NCBI RefSeq assembly: GCF_040654195.1
Contig: NZ_JBFAHM010000011.1
Span: 186,001 to 250,000, forward strand
Direction: 5' to 3'
DNA from: Hamadaea sp013361475
Lineage (GTDB): Bacteria; Actinomycetota; Actinomycetes; Mycobacteriales; Micromonosporaceae
Length of the DNA stretch: 64,000 nt
In this document: positions 1 through 10,639 of the stretch, in pieces
Layout: the number at the start of each line of letters is the position of its first letter
Position numbering within the stretch: position 1 is the stretch's first letter
Notes under the pieces: model-generated
The model's input: the letters and a program-made list of their open reading frames with translations, nothing else
Told to the model about the DNA's origin: nothing
The model's database searches: none
Position numbers and translations under genes: made by a program

Positions 1-1
1 C

Positions 2-274
2 CCCGGACCTTATGTCGAGTGGACCGTCACGCCGTCCGCCGCCGGTCCGGCCACGATCACCATTCGGTACGCCAATGGCACTGCCGGTACGCGTACGGCG
101 GATGTCCGGGTGAACGGGGTGCTCGTGCAGACCCTGTCCTTCCCCAGCACGGGCACCTGGGACACCTGGGCGACGGCGACCCTCACCGCGTCGCTCGCGG
201 GCGGGGCGAACACGGTCCGGGTCACCGCGACCGGGACAGACGGCAATCCCAACCTCGACCGGCTCTCGATCTGA
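2..274 (+). CDS. C-terminal CBM6/CBM35-type module of a secreted protein (partial)
   Basis: The gene enters from the left edge; only its last 90 codons are seen, ending in TGA. The translation is one beta-sandwich carbohydrate-binding module of CBM6/CBM35 type, with the family phrases IRYANGT, GTWDTWAT and NPNLDRLSI. The same phrases recur in the next gene and in the 6867-8864 gene, so this is probably the C-terminal module of a secreted glycan-active enzyme whose catalytic part lies outside the window. The following gene starts 25 bases later with its own ribosome binding site, which suggests one transcript. The enzymatic activity cannot be inferred. Confidence 0.8.
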   Translation, partial: PGPYVEWTVTPSAAGPATITIRYANGTAGTRTADVRVNGVLVQTLSFPSTGTWDTWATATLTASLAGGANTVRVTATGTDGNPNLDRLSI

Positions 275-298
275 GCTCCCAAGGAATGAGGTGAAGCA

Positions 299-2749
299 AT
301 GAGAAAGGCAAGAATCATCGCAGCGCTGGCCGCAGCCGCGCTTGTGATGACAGCGCTGGCCGGGACACCGGCGTCGGCCGCTCCCACCCGCTTTGAGGCG
401 GAGAACTCACCGGCCGTGTGTGACGGCACAATCGACTCGAACTGGACCGGATTCTCCGGGACCGGATTCTGCAACACCGCCAACGCCGTCGGCGGCTCGG
501 TGACCTGGACCGTCACCGCGGCCAACGCGGGGACGGCGACCCTGGGCATCCGGTACGCCAACGGCACCACCGCCGACCGCCCGGCCGACGTCATCGTGAA
601 CGGCGCGACCGCGTCGGCGGGGGTGTCGTTCGCCGGCACCGGGGCGTGGACGACCTGGGTCACCAAGACCGTCACCGTCCCCGTGAACGCCGGATCCAAC
701 ACGATCAAGCTCGCCGCGACCACGGCCAACGGAGACGCGAACATCGACTTCCTCGACTTCGAGGTGGCGCCGCCGCAGAACTACGCCGACTATCAGGCCG
801 AGAACTGCTCGATCACCCAAGGCGTCGTCGAGTCGAATCACACCGGATACACCGGCACCGGCTTCGTCAACGGCGACAACGCCGTCGGCAGCGGCATCGC
901 CTGTACGGTGACCTCAGCCGCGGCCGGGATGTACTCGGTGGAGATCCGGTTCTCCAACGGCACCACGACCGTGCGGCCCATGGACGTCTTCGCCAACAAC
1001 ACCCTGGTGACGAACATCGTCTTCCAGGGCACCACGAACTGGGACACCTGGGCCACCCAGACCGTGAACGTCGCCCTCAACGCCGGAAGCAACACGATCC
1101 GGCTGACCTCGACCACGGTCAACGGCGGCCCGAACCTCGACCGGCTCCGTGTCGCCGCCCCGCTGGACACCCAGGCGCCGACGACTCCAGGTCAGCCGAT
1201 CTGCGACCCGATCGTGCAGGACACGATCACCCTGTCCTGGCCGGCCTCGACTGACGACGTCGCCGTGGTTGCCTACGACATCTACCACGACGGCACGCTG
1301 CTCGCCTCGCCCGCGTCGTCGCCCTACACGCTGACCGACCTGAACTTCACCTTCACCTACCGGCTGTCGATCTTCGCCCGCGATGCCGCCGGTAACGTGT
1401 CAGCAACCAGTCCGCTGGCGACCAAACCGGACGGCAGCGGCTGCGTCACCGGCGCCAGCTCCGACGTGAGCCCGCCGACGGCCCCGACGAACCTCACCTC
1501 CGGCAACGTCACGCAAACGTCGGTGAACCTCAGCTGGACGGCGTCGGCCGACAACGTCGGCGTCCGGCAGTACGTCGTGCAGAACGCGGCCAACGCCAAC
1601 CTGTTCACCCTCAGCGGCAACCCGCCCGCCACCTCAGCCACCGTGACCGGATTGACCTGCGGCACCTCGTACACCCTGCATGTGGTCGCCAAGGACAAGG
1701 CGGGCAACACCTCGCCGTCGAGCAACACCGTCGGCCCGTTCTCCACGAGCGCCTGCAGCCGCGGTACGCCGCAGAGCCCCACCACGATCGCGGGCAGCTG
1801 GGACATCCCCTGGGACATCTGCTGGAACCCCCAAGGCACGTACGCCCTGGTCACCCAGCGGGACACGTTCCAGGTCTACAAGCTGACCCCGAGCGGGACC
1901 AAGACGCTGATCGGCACGGTGCCCAACAGCGTCACCACCGACGGCGAGGGCGGCCTGATGGGCTGTGCGGCGTCGCCGACCTGGAACGGGACCACCGACA
2001 CCGACTGGTTCTTCATGCATACGTCCAACGACGGCGGCACCACCCAGAACCGCGTCGTGAAGATGACCTTCAACGGGTCGACCCTGACGAACCGGACCGT
2101 CGTCCTCGGCGGCATCCGGTCCAGCCGCTATCACAACGGCGGCCGGATCCGGTTCGGCCCGGACGGCTACCTCTACGTCACCACCGGCGACTCGCAGCAG
2201 CAGGATCTCGCCCAGGACGTCAACTCCCTCAACGGCAAGATCCTGCGCATCACCAAGACCGGCGCGGCCGCGCCCGGCAATCCGTTCGGGACACGGATCT
2301 ACAGCTACGGCCACAGCAATCCGCAAGGCCTCGCCTGGGATTCGGCGGGCAACCTGTGGGAGGCCGAGTTCGGCAACGCCACCTGGGACGAGGTCAACCT
2401 CATCCAGTCCGGCAAGAACTACGGCTGGCCGATCTGCGAAGGCAGTTGCAGCACCTCCGGCATGACCAACCCCAAGTGGCAGAAGGGCGTCTCGTCCTGC
2501 TCCTGCAGCGGCCTGGCGATCGTGAACGACACGATCTACCTCGGCGCGCTGCGTGGCCAGCGGATGTGGCGGCTGGAGATCACCGGCACCAGCATCACCA
2601 ACGAATCCAGCTACTGGGTCAGCACCTACGGCCGGATCCGTTCGATCACCAAGGTGCCGTCGGACAACGCCATCTGGTTCGGCACCTCCAACGAGGACAA
2701 CAACGGCGACGGCACCCCGGACGTCATCCGGCAGTCGCTGATCAGGTAA
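299..2749 (+). CDS. Secreted CBM-CBM-FN3-FN3-sorbosone/glucose dehydrogenase-like protein
   Basis: 816 residues. A signal peptide (residues 1-28, ending ASAA) is followed by two CBM6/CBM35-type modules (about 30-155 and 160-285), two fibronectin type III domains (about 292-380 and 392-485) and a beta-propeller resembling soluble PQQ-type glucose/sorbosone dehydrogenases (about 490-816). Propeller signatures are HNGGRIRFGPDGYLYVTTGD, YGHSNPQGLAW and NYGWP. The role is probably extracellular, oxidising or binding sugars on a polysaccharide surface; PQQ dependence is inferred from the family and is not certain. AAGGA and AGGTG precede the ATG. A strong hairpin follows the stop, then a sugar ABC transporter, so uptake of released sugar is a reasonable link. 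Confidence 0.85.
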   Translation: MRKARIIAALAAAALVMTALAGTPASAAPTRFEAENSPAVCDGTIDSNWTGFSGTGFCNTANAVGGSVTWTVTAANAGTATLGIRYANGTTADRPADVIVNGATASAGVSFAGTGAWTTWVTKTVTVPVNAGSNTIKLAATTANGDANIDFLDFEVAPPQNYADYQAENCSITQGVVESNHTGYTGTGFVNGDNAVGSGIACTVTSAAAGMYSVEIRFSNGTTTVRPMDVFANNTLVTNIVFQGTTNWDTWATQTVNVALNAGSNTIRLTSTTVNGGPNLDRLRVAAPLDTQAPTTPGQPICDPIVQDTITLSWPASTDDVAVVAYDIYHDGTLLASPASSPYTLTDLNFTFTYRLSIFARDAAGNVSATSPLATKPDGSGCVTGASSDVSPPTAPTNLTSGNVTQTSVNLSWTASADNVGVRQYVVQNAANANLFTLSGNPPATSATVTGLTCGTSYTLHVVAKDKAGNTSPSSNTVGPFSTSACSRGTPQSPTTIAGSWDIPWDICWNPQGTYALVTQRDTFQVYKLTPSGTKTLIGTVPNSVTTDGEGGLMGCAASPTWNGTTDTDWFFMHTSNDGGTTQNRVVKMTFNGSTLTNRTVVLGGIRSSRYHNGGRIRFGPDGYLYVTTGDSQQQDLAQDVNSLNGKILRITKTGAAAPGNPFGTRIYSYGHSNPQGLAWDSAGNLWEAEFGNATWDEVNLIQSGKNYGWPICEGSCSTSGMTNPKWQKGVSSCSCSGLAIVNDTIYLGALRGQRMWRLEITGTSITNESSYWVSTYGRIRSITKVPSDNAIWFGTSNEDNNGDGTPDVIRQSLIR

Positions 2750-2759
2750 CCGATCGACC

Positions 2760-2791
2760 GCGGCCGTCCGTGCGCCGGCACGGGCGGCCGC
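2760..2791 (+). terminator. Hairpin between exoprotein and ABC transporter genes
   Basis: Fourteen-base arms GCGGCCGTCCGTGC and GCACGGGCGGCCGC pair with one G-T wobble around the 4-base loop GCCG. There is no T-run, as is usual in high-GC actinomycetes. It may terminate or attenuate transcription, or protect the 3' end of the exoprotein message ahead of the transporter genes. Confidence 0.6.
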
Positions 2792-2822
2792 CCCGACGTC
2801 CGACAAGGAAGGAGACGGCCCG

Positions 2823-3841
2823 ATGTCCCTGAAGCCTCGTGCCGCCGTCGCCGCGGCGCTACTGCTCGTGCTCAGTGCGGTCGGCTGCGATTCCGGCAAG
2901 GAGACTCCCGCCGGAGGCGGACCGCAGAACGGTCCCATCAAGATCTACTACCTGCAGAAGCAGGCCACTCAGGACTACTTCATCGGCGAGGCGGCCGGGG
3001 CGAAGAAGAAGGCCGCCGACCTCGGGATCGAGCTGGTCCTGGTCGACCTCGGCAACGACACGAGCAAGACGCTGGATTCGGTGAACGCCGCCATAGCGCA
3101 GAAGGCGCGCGGCATCGTCATCGTCGTCCCCGATCCGTCGGTCGGCCCGGCCGTGGTCAGCGCGGCCAAGGCCGCCGGGATTCCGCTGCTGACCTCCGAC
3201 GACCAGATCTGCGTCAACAAGCCGAGTCCGGCCGATTGCGCGAAGGCCGACGTGGTGCCGCGCATCGGATTCAGCGGTACGCAGATGGGCGAGGAGGTCG
3301 GCAAGAAGGCCGCCGAACTCTATCTCGCCTCGGGCTGGAAGCCGGAGGAGACCCGAATCGTCGCGGCTTGGAAGCAAGACGTGAGCGTCTGCGGTGATCG
3401 GGTCAAGGCGGCGCTACCGGCGTTCAAGGCGGCCGGGGGACCAGACATCAAGGTCGTCGAGGTCGGCACCGACAACACTCCCACCGACGCGGCGAACAAG
3501 GTGGCGGCGACGGTGACCGCCAACAAGGCGGTCAAGAACTGGATCGTCTGGGGCTGCAACGACGAGAACGTCACCGGTGGGGTGACCGCGCTGGAGAACG
3601 CCGGCTACCGGCCGGACAACATCATCGGCGTCGGCATCAACGGCGACCTGGCCTGCAAGGCGTGGAGCGCGGGCAAGGCCACCGGCACCAAGGCGACCCT
3701 GTGGCTCAACGGCGGCGAGGTCGGCGCGCTGGCCGTGCAGAGCATGTACGACAAGATCAAGAACGGCAAGGAGTTCGCCGCCGAGGCGTTCGCCAAGACC
3801 ACCATGGTCACACCGGACACCTACAAATCGGCCGGCCTCGC

Positions 3842-3851
<10 letters not shown>
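2823..3851 (+). CDS. Sugar ABC transporter substrate-binding lipoprotein (AraF-like)
   Basis: 342 residues. The lipoprotein signal ends at LSAVGC, with lipidated Cys22. The mature part is a periplasmic-binding-protein type I fold of the ribose/arabinose class. The N-terminal strand IKIYYLQKQATQDYF, the segment RIVAAWKQDVSVCGDR and the hinge region GVGINGDLACKAW resemble L-arabinose-binding AraF proteins. It should capture a monosaccharide outside the membrane and deliver it to the permease two genes downstream. AAGGAAGGAG stands just before the ATG. Its end overlaps the ATPase start by 10 bases, so the three transporter genes form one operon. The exact sugar is not proven; a nearby mutarotase raises a deoxysugar as an alternative to arabinose. 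Confidence 0.88.
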
Positions 3852-5379
<1,528 letters not shown>

Positions 5380-5383
<4 letters not shown>

Positions 5384-6411
5384 CCCCGATCGCTGAGCCG
5401 ACCCGCATCCACGCCCGGCAAGGCCGGCGTCTGCTCGGGGCGATCGGCGGACCGCAGAACCTCAGCCTGCTCGGAGCGCTGGTGGCCGTCCTGGTGGTCT
5501 TCGGCTATCTCAACCCGGCGTATCTCAGCTGGTCCAACGTCGCTGTCATCGGCGTCGCCGCAACGATCCCGGCGTTGCTCGCGGTCGCCCAGACCATGGT
5601 GATCATCTGCGGCGGCATCGACATCTCGGTCGGCTCCCAGAGCGGCCTGGCCGCCGTCGTCGCGGCGATGGTCTTCGCGGCGACCGGCGACGGCCTCGCC
5701 AACGGGTCCGCCGTCGTCGCCATCGGCGTCGCGCTCGCCGTCGGGGTGGCCTGCGGCGTCCTCAACGGCCTGATCATCATCTACGGGCGGGTCAACGCCA
5801 TCATCGGCACCCTCGCCATGCTCGCCGCGTACAAAGGGTTGGCGCAGTTGCTGTCCGGCGGGCGCGCTCAGGGCTATCTCCACGGCGACGACCTGTTCAT
5901 CTTCGTCGCCCGTGGCTCGATCGCCGGCCTGCCGATGATGGTCTGGATTCTCCTCGCCGTGGCTGTCGGCATCCATGTCCTGCTGAAGTACACCGACATC
6001 GGGCGCAACATCTACGCCATCGGCGGCAACGCGACGGCGGCCCGGCTCGCCGGGATCAACCTCAACAAGTACATCGTCGCCGTGTACGCCGTGATGGGTT
6101 TCGTCGCCGCCCTCGCGGGAGTGATCCTGGCCGCGCGTACCGGCTCCGGTCAGCCAACCGCAGGCAGTGAGGGCTTGGAGCTCAAAGCGATCACGGCTGC
6201 CTTCCTCGGTGGCTGTGCGATCGCCGGTGGTCGTGGCGGCGTCGGCGGCACCCTGCTGGCGGTCACGGTCCTGAGCGCCCTGGACAACGGTCTGACCGTC
6301 GTCGGCGTGAACCCGTTCTGGCAGAACGTCGCGCAGGGTGCGCTCCTGGTCATGGCGGTGGTCGTACAACAGCGCCGCACCGGCGAGCGGCCGGTCGGCC
6401 TGCCCACCTGA
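5380..6411 (+). CDS. Sugar ABC transporter permease (AraH/RbsC type)
   Basis: 343 residues with eight to ten hydrophobic segments. It carries the BPD_transp_2 family signatures GGIDISVGS, AIGGNATAARLAGI and AFLGGCAIAGGRGGVGG. It forms the membrane channel for the binding protein and ATPase encoded just upstream, and its start overlaps the ATPase stop as ATGA. It closes the operon; the next gene converges from the other strand. Family and role are clear, substrate is not. Confidence 0.92.
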
Positions 6412-6432
6412 CACCGAGTCGGTGCAGCCGCG

Positions 6433-6744
6433 TCAGAGTTGCCAGACGACCGGCAGCACCGCCCCGGCGGCGTCCGACGAATAGTCGTGCGCGACATCGA
6501 GCAGCTCGGCCATCCGGGCCTGCCAGGCGATGTTCACGGGGAGCCCGGCGAGCCGGTCGATCATCGCCGCATAGTCGTCGACCTCGATGACATGGAACAG
6601 GTCGGCTCCGCTGCGCCAGATCGTCCATTCGCGCGCACCGCTGTCCCGGATCGCCGAGACGAGTTCCGGCGGGACTTCTTGATGGGCGGCCTCATAGTCC
6701 GCGATCCGATCGGGACGGATGCGGGTGTGCAGGGCGACTTTCAT
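6433..6744 (-). CDS. rhaM: L-rhamnose mutarotase family protein
   Basis: 103 residues from an ATG preceded by GGAGGG at good spacing; a longer upstream reading has no ribosome site. The protein begins MKVALHTRIRPDRIADYEAA and matches the L-rhamnose mutarotase fold (a dimeric alpha/beta barrel), which interconverts alpha and beta anomers of L-rhamnose or related deoxysugars such as L-fucose. Motifs include YEAAHQEVPPEL, EWTIWRSG and LFHVIEVDD. It converges on the sugar ABC operon, which hints that the locus handles a 6-deoxysugar. L-fucose mutarotase activity is the main alternative. Confidence 0.82.
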   Translation of the reverse strand: MKVALHTRIRPDRIADYEAAHQEVPPELVSAIRDSGAREWTIWRSGADLFHVIEVDDYAAMIDRLAGLPVNIAWQARMAELLDVAHDYSSDAAGAVLPVVWQL

Positions 6745-6866
6745 CGAGCGCTCCCTCCAGCTGTCGGCCGGCGCTGCCCACCCTACGGCCTTGTGGCCGA
6801 CGAAGGAAAGATAGATAGGCAAACTTACTAACAACTATTAAGCTGCCTGCAAACGAAGGAGGCACC

Positions 6867-8864
6867 ATGTTCCGGCGCATCCTGCTCGCGGCGGCCTGCA
6901 TCGTGGCGGCCACGACCGCGGCACTGTCCAGCTCACCTGCCCAGGCTGCAACGACGCAGCAGACGTTCATCACGTTCTACGGCTGGTACGACAACACGCC
7001 GCCCGGCGGCGACATCGCGTACCCGCAGATCCACAGCACCGCGGGCGGCAAGGGCACCTACGCCGACCCGATCACCTTCGCCAGCGCGACCGCCGAACTG
7101 CCTGCCGGCAAACGGATCTACGTGCCGCGGGTGAAGAAGTACTTCATCATGGAAGACTCGTGCCAGGAGTGCGAGGCCGACTGGAGCGGCCAGGGGCCCA
7201 ACGGCGGGCCCGGACTGCGGCACGTCGACCTGTGGCTCGGGGGAGAAGGCGGCAGTGCGTTCGACGCGATCGACTGCGAAGACGCGCTGACCCACTACAA
7301 CGCCGACGGGACCCCGGTCCTGGAACCGGTGATCGTCGACCCCTCCTCGTCCGAGGTCTACGACTCGACACCGCTGTTCAACACCAGCACCGGTGATTGT
7401 TACGGGGGAGCCCAACCCAACGTGACGATCGGTCAGTACAAGAACGGCTCGACCGGCACGTGCCTGGACGATCCCGGCAACAGCTCGTCGACCGGCACCG
7501 CCCTGACCGTCGCCGCGTGCAACGGCTCGGCCGAGCAGCAGTTCACCTTCCACGGCGCGTTCCTGGTGATCAACAACCTGTGCGCCAACAACTCCAGCGG
7601 CGTCATCAAACTCGCCACCTGCACCGGCGGGCCATCGCAACAATGGTCCATCAACCCGAACCTGACGATCTCCGACATCCAGACCGGCAGCAAATGCTTC
7701 CGGACGTCGGGCACATCGGTGCTCGCGGGCAGCTGCTCCGGCAGCGCCGCCCAATGGACCTTCACCCCGAAACCGACCGGCCCCGACTTCGGCCTGACGG
7801 TCAGCCCGTCCGGCGGCACCGTCGCCCCCGGCGGCACGCTCACGGCCACAGTCGCCACGACCGCGTCCGGCTCGCCACTCACGGTCGCGCTCAGCGCCAC
7901 CAGCCTTCCGGCCGGGGTCACCGTCACCTTCTCGCCCACGTCGGTGACCAGCGGCGGGTCCGCGACGATGACGCTCACCGCCGACGCCGGCACAGCGGCG
8001 GGTTCAACCTCGATCGCGGTCACCGGCACGTCCGGCTCGCTGTCTCACTCCAGCTTGTACGCCTTGAGCGTCAGCGGAGCCGGCGGAACATCCCGCTACG
8101 AGGCGGAGAACGCGGCGATCAACCAGGGCAGCGTGGCCACGAACCACCTGAACTTCTCCGGGACCGGCTTCGTCGACTACACCAACGTCAGCGGCTCGTC
8201 GGTGACCTTCACGGTCACGGCCTCGGCGACGGGAAGCGCGCCGGTGACAATCCGCTACGCCAACGGCACCACCACCAACCGCCCGATGAACATCTCGGTC
8301 AACGGGACCGTGGTCGCCTCCAACGTCGCCTTCGGTGCGACGGCGAACTGGGACACCTGGGCGGACGTCACGCGTACGCTGAACCTGGTGACGGGTTCGA
8401 ACACCGTCACGCTCACCGCCACCACCGCCAACGGCGGCCCCAACCTCGACTACCTCGACCTCGGGCCGGTCGTAGTACCGCCCCCGGTCACCCGATACGA
8501 GGCGGAGACGGCCACCATCTCGCAGGGCATCGTGGAGACGCTGCACCCGGGTTACTCCGGCAGCGCGTACGTCAACTGCGACAACGTCACCGGATCGTAC
8601 GTCGAGTGGACGGTCACAGCCGCCACGGCCGGGCCGGTCACCCTGCGCATCCGGTACGCCAACGGCACCACCGCCAACCGCCCGTCGTCGGTCGCCGTGA
8701 ACGGAAGCGTCGTCGCGACGCCGTCGTTCGCCCCGACCGCCAACTGGGACACCTGGACGACCCTCACCGTCCCGATCACCCTGGCCGCAGGCTCCACCAC
8801 GATCCGGATCACCGGCACGACCGCGACCGGACCGGCCAACCTCGACTACATCGAGACGGCCTGA
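6867..8864 (+). CDS. Secreted multi-domain glycan-binding protein (unknown N-terminal domain, ricin-type lectin, Ig-like, two CBM35-type modules)
   Basis: 665 residues with a signal peptide (about 1-27) and a consensus AAGGAGG ribosome site. Residues about 30-185 form a domain I cannot place firmly, with TFYGWYDNTPPGG, RIYVPRVKKYFIMEDSC and LRHVDLW; similar strings occur in fungal secreted proteins and could be a double-psi beta-barrel. Then come a ricin-type beta-trefoil (about 190-300, with QQF/QQW motifs), an Ig-like domain rich in Ser/Thr (about 305-405) and two CBM6/CBM35-type modules (about 410-535 and 545-665). It probably binds polysaccharides outside the cell; any catalytic activity would reside in the N-terminal domain. 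A strong terminator follows. Confidence 0.78.
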   Translation: MFRRILLAAACIVAATTAALSSSPAQAATTQQTFITFYGWYDNTPPGGDIAYPQIHSTAGGKGTYADPITFASATAELPAGKRIYVPRVKKYFIMEDSCQECEADWSGQGPNGGPGLRHVDLWLGGEGGSAFDAIDCEDALTHYNADGTPVLEPVIVDPSSSEVYDSTPLFNTSTGDCYGGAQPNVTIGQYKNGSTGTCLDDPGNSSSTGTALTVAACNGSAEQQFTFHGAFLVINNLCANNSSGVIKLATCTGGPSQQWSINPNLTISDIQTGSKCFRTSGTSVLAGSCSGSAAQWTFTPKPTGPDFGLTVSPSGGTVAPGGTLTATVATTASGSPLTVALSATSLPAGVTVTFSPTSVTSGGSATMTLTADAGTAAGSTSIAVTGTSGSLSHSSLYALSVSGAGGTSRYEAENAAINQGSVATNHLNFSGTGFVDYTNVSGSSVTFTVTASATGSAPVTIRYANGTTTNRPMNISVNGTVVASNVAFGATANWDTWADVTRTLNLVTGSNTVTLTATTANGGPNLDYLDLGPVVVPPPVTRYEAETATISQGIVETLHPGYSGSAYVNCDNVTGSYVEWTVTAATAGPVTLRIRYANGTTANRPSSVAVNGSVVATPSFAPTANWDTWTTLTVPITLAAGSTTIRITGTTATGPANLDYIETA

Positions 8865-8869
8865 CCCGA

Positions 8870-8908
8870 AGGGCTGCCGCGTGCCACGCGCCGGAGCGCG
8901 GCAGCCCT
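8870..8908 (+). terminator. Strong hairpin terminator between convergent genes
   Basis: Perfect 12-base arms AGGGCTGCCGCG and CGCGGCAGCCCT are separated by 15 bases, starting six bases after the stop of the lectin/CBM gene. It can serve both that gene and the convergent deaminase gene. Confidence 0.75.
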
Positions 8909-9034
8909 GAGCTTGAAGGATGTCGAAAGCGCTGTCAGCACGGGGTCCTATCGCGGGCGTGGCGTCGGGTGTGGATCTGAAGACGAGGTGAATCCCAGCG
9001 GGCTCAGGAGACGCTGGTCCTGGCGCCAGCGTGA

Positions 9035-9478
9035 TCATGGCCCCGTGTGCAGGCTGGTCGGCGGCCACTCACCGTCGGCGAACTCCTTGGCCCAGTAGTA
9101 CGGATGCACTTCGGCCAGGGTACGCATGGCCCATCCGGCCGGTTGGATCTTGTCGGGGACGGCGACCTGTACATCGGGACCCCACATGGCCAGCCTTTCC
9201 TGGCAGATGCCGCACGGCGCCAGAACGCCGAGCCGGCCCTCGGCGTTGCGATAAACGTAGGCGGAGGCGGTGACCCGCCTGCCGAGCGTGTACGCCTGGA
9301 TGATCGAGCCCGTCTCACCGCACAGCGTCACGCCGCCGTTGATGTTGTCAAGGCCGACGCTGGTGACGATCTGCCCGTCGTCGAGGTACATGGCTGCCGC
9401 GCCACCCGGTTCATCCGCAGGCCAACGCTGCTCCAATTGCGCTATCGCGGCGTCCACGAGTTTCTGATCAAGAAGCAT
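9035..9478 (-). CDS. Cytidine deaminase-like zinc hydrolase (blasticidin-S-deaminase group)
   Basis: 147 residues from an ATG giving MLLDQKLVDAAI; a GTG 39 bases upstream is possible, and neither has a clear ribosome site. The core shows the cytidine deaminase signature with three cysteine ligands: CGE (catalytic glutamate) followed by PCGIC. Spacing and the phrase TLCGETGSIIQA resemble small tetrameric cytidine or blasticidin S deaminases. It likely deaminates a cytosine nucleoside or an aminated nucleoside analogue in the cytoplasm. The gene stands alone, convergent with the exoprotein upstream. Confidence 0.72.
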   Translation of the reverse strand: MLLDQKLVDAAIAQLEQRWPADEPGGAAAMYLDDGQIVTSVGLDNINGGVTLCGETGSIIQAYTLGRRVTASAYVYRNAEGRLGVLAPCGICQERLAMWGPDVQVAVPDKIQPAGWAMRTLAEVHPYYWAKEFADGEWPPTSLHTGP

Positions 9479-9559
9479 GGGGCCAGCCTGACAGTCGGCC
9501 GGGTTCCAGGGCAACACGATTCGACGCCGCCCAGCCCGCTCCGGCGACCGCCGCGCGGG

Positions 9560-10546
9560 TCACGATCGGGAGATCAAGGCATCGCCGGCGTCCGTACGCG
9601 AGTAGAGCACTTCACGTCCGCTGCGCCGGCGGGCGATCAGCCCGGTGCGGCGAAGCGTGGTGAGGTGTGTGTTCACGCCGCCGGGGCTCCAGCCGGTTGT
9701 TTCGGCGATGGTGCGGGTGGAGGCGGGCTGTTCCAGTGCGCGGAGGATCGCAGCCCGTCGCCGGCCGATCAGGTCTTCGAGCGGGTCGCGTTTGGAGGTG
9801 TCCGGCTGCCACACGTCGCCGACGCCGGGTGGTTGATAGGTCAGGGCGGGATCCCATGGCGCGTCGATGCGTGGCCAGACGCCGGAGGCGAGCACCGACG
9901 GGATCAGAAGCAGGCCGCGACCGGCCAAATCTATGTCGCGTGACTGCCCTGTGGCCGGTGACACGGTCAGTACCTCGCCGTTCCAGGACACCATCCGGTT
10001 CAGATCGTGAAAGGCGGTGGCTCCGCCGGCCGTGACCAGGTGGCGAGCCCGGGCGGCGATCTCGGATTCGAGGAAGGCGGTCATCCGCGGCCACCATGGT
10101 GCCAGTGCGGCGTCCCAGAAGGCCCGCATCTGTGTGACCAGTTCGCCCAGAGCACGCCCGGGATCATCGACGAACACCGACATGGTTGCGGGCACACCCT
10201 GCGGATAGGCGCGCCGGACGTCGTCGGCGACGATCGCGGGCGGCGTGCCCCCGACTCGGGCCAGCTCGTCGGCGAGCAGCGGATGCGGGCTGAGCGGAGC
10301 GGGTGCGTTGAAGTTGGGCCATGCCCGGCGTCCCAGCGGGTTGACGGCATACAGCAGGTCAAGTTGCACGCCGGCCAGCCGGGGCAGGGTGGACTCGACG
10401 AATCGGCGGTGTTCGGGGAACCGGCCGGGCAGCCGCAGGACGTAGGTGGCGGCGGCCATCTCGATCAGCGGCGCGATCGCGAACCGGGTCCGTAGCAGAT
10501 CGTCGCGCCCGAACCGGAATCTGATCTGCGCCTGCGCCTCGGGCAT
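9560..10546 (-). CDS. ArsR-like winged-helix regulator with N-terminal DUF5937-type domain
   Basis: 328 residues. The C-terminal quarter is a winged helix (ILRALEQPASTRTIAETTGW, then THLTTLRRTGLIARRR and VLYSRT), as in ArsR regulators. The long N-terminal part, with RFRFGRDDLLRTRFAIAPL and an Asp/Trp-rich middle, matches the DUF5937 extension common in actinobacteria. No metal-binding cysteines are visible. The start is fixed by a TATTCT box seven bases upstream and the absence of a ribosome site, suggesting a leaderless message. It diverges from the RibD-like reductase/PNPOx pair, which it may control. Confidence 0.72.
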   Translation of the reverse strand: MPEAQAQIRFRFGRDDLLRTRFAIAPLIEMAAATYVLRLPGRFPEHRRFVESTLPRLAGVQLDLLYAVNPLGRRAWPNFNAPAPLSPHPLLADELARVGGTPPAIVADDVRRAYPQGVPATMSVFVDDPGRALGELVTQMRAFWDAALAPWWPRMTAFLESEIAARARHLVTAGGATAFHDLNRMVSWNGEVLTVSPATGQSRDIDLAGRGLLLIPSVLASGVWPRIDAPWDPALTYQPPGVGDVWQPDTSKRDPLEDLIGRRRAAILRALEQPASTRTIAETTGWSPGGVNTHLTTLRRTGLIARRRSGREVLYSRTDAGDALISRS

Positions 10547-10553
10547 GAGATTC

Positions 10554-10559
10554 AGAATA
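10554..10559 (-). promoter_or_regulatory. Leaderless -10 box TATTCT for the ArsR-like gene
   Basis: On the minus strand TATTCT, seven bases, then ATG. This places the transcription start at or next to the start codon. Confidence 0.5.
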
Positions 10560-10639
10560 GTCGGAATCTGTTGGAGCTCGAGGGCGTCAGGCACCAAGCT
10601 CGCATGTAGGACCGCTGAAGAGAAGTGCGAGGAATTGTT

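Noticed and set aside
6412..6430. CACCGA-G-TCGGTG inverted repeat between convergent genes
   Set aside because: A one-base loop cannot form a normal hairpin and the arms are only six bases.
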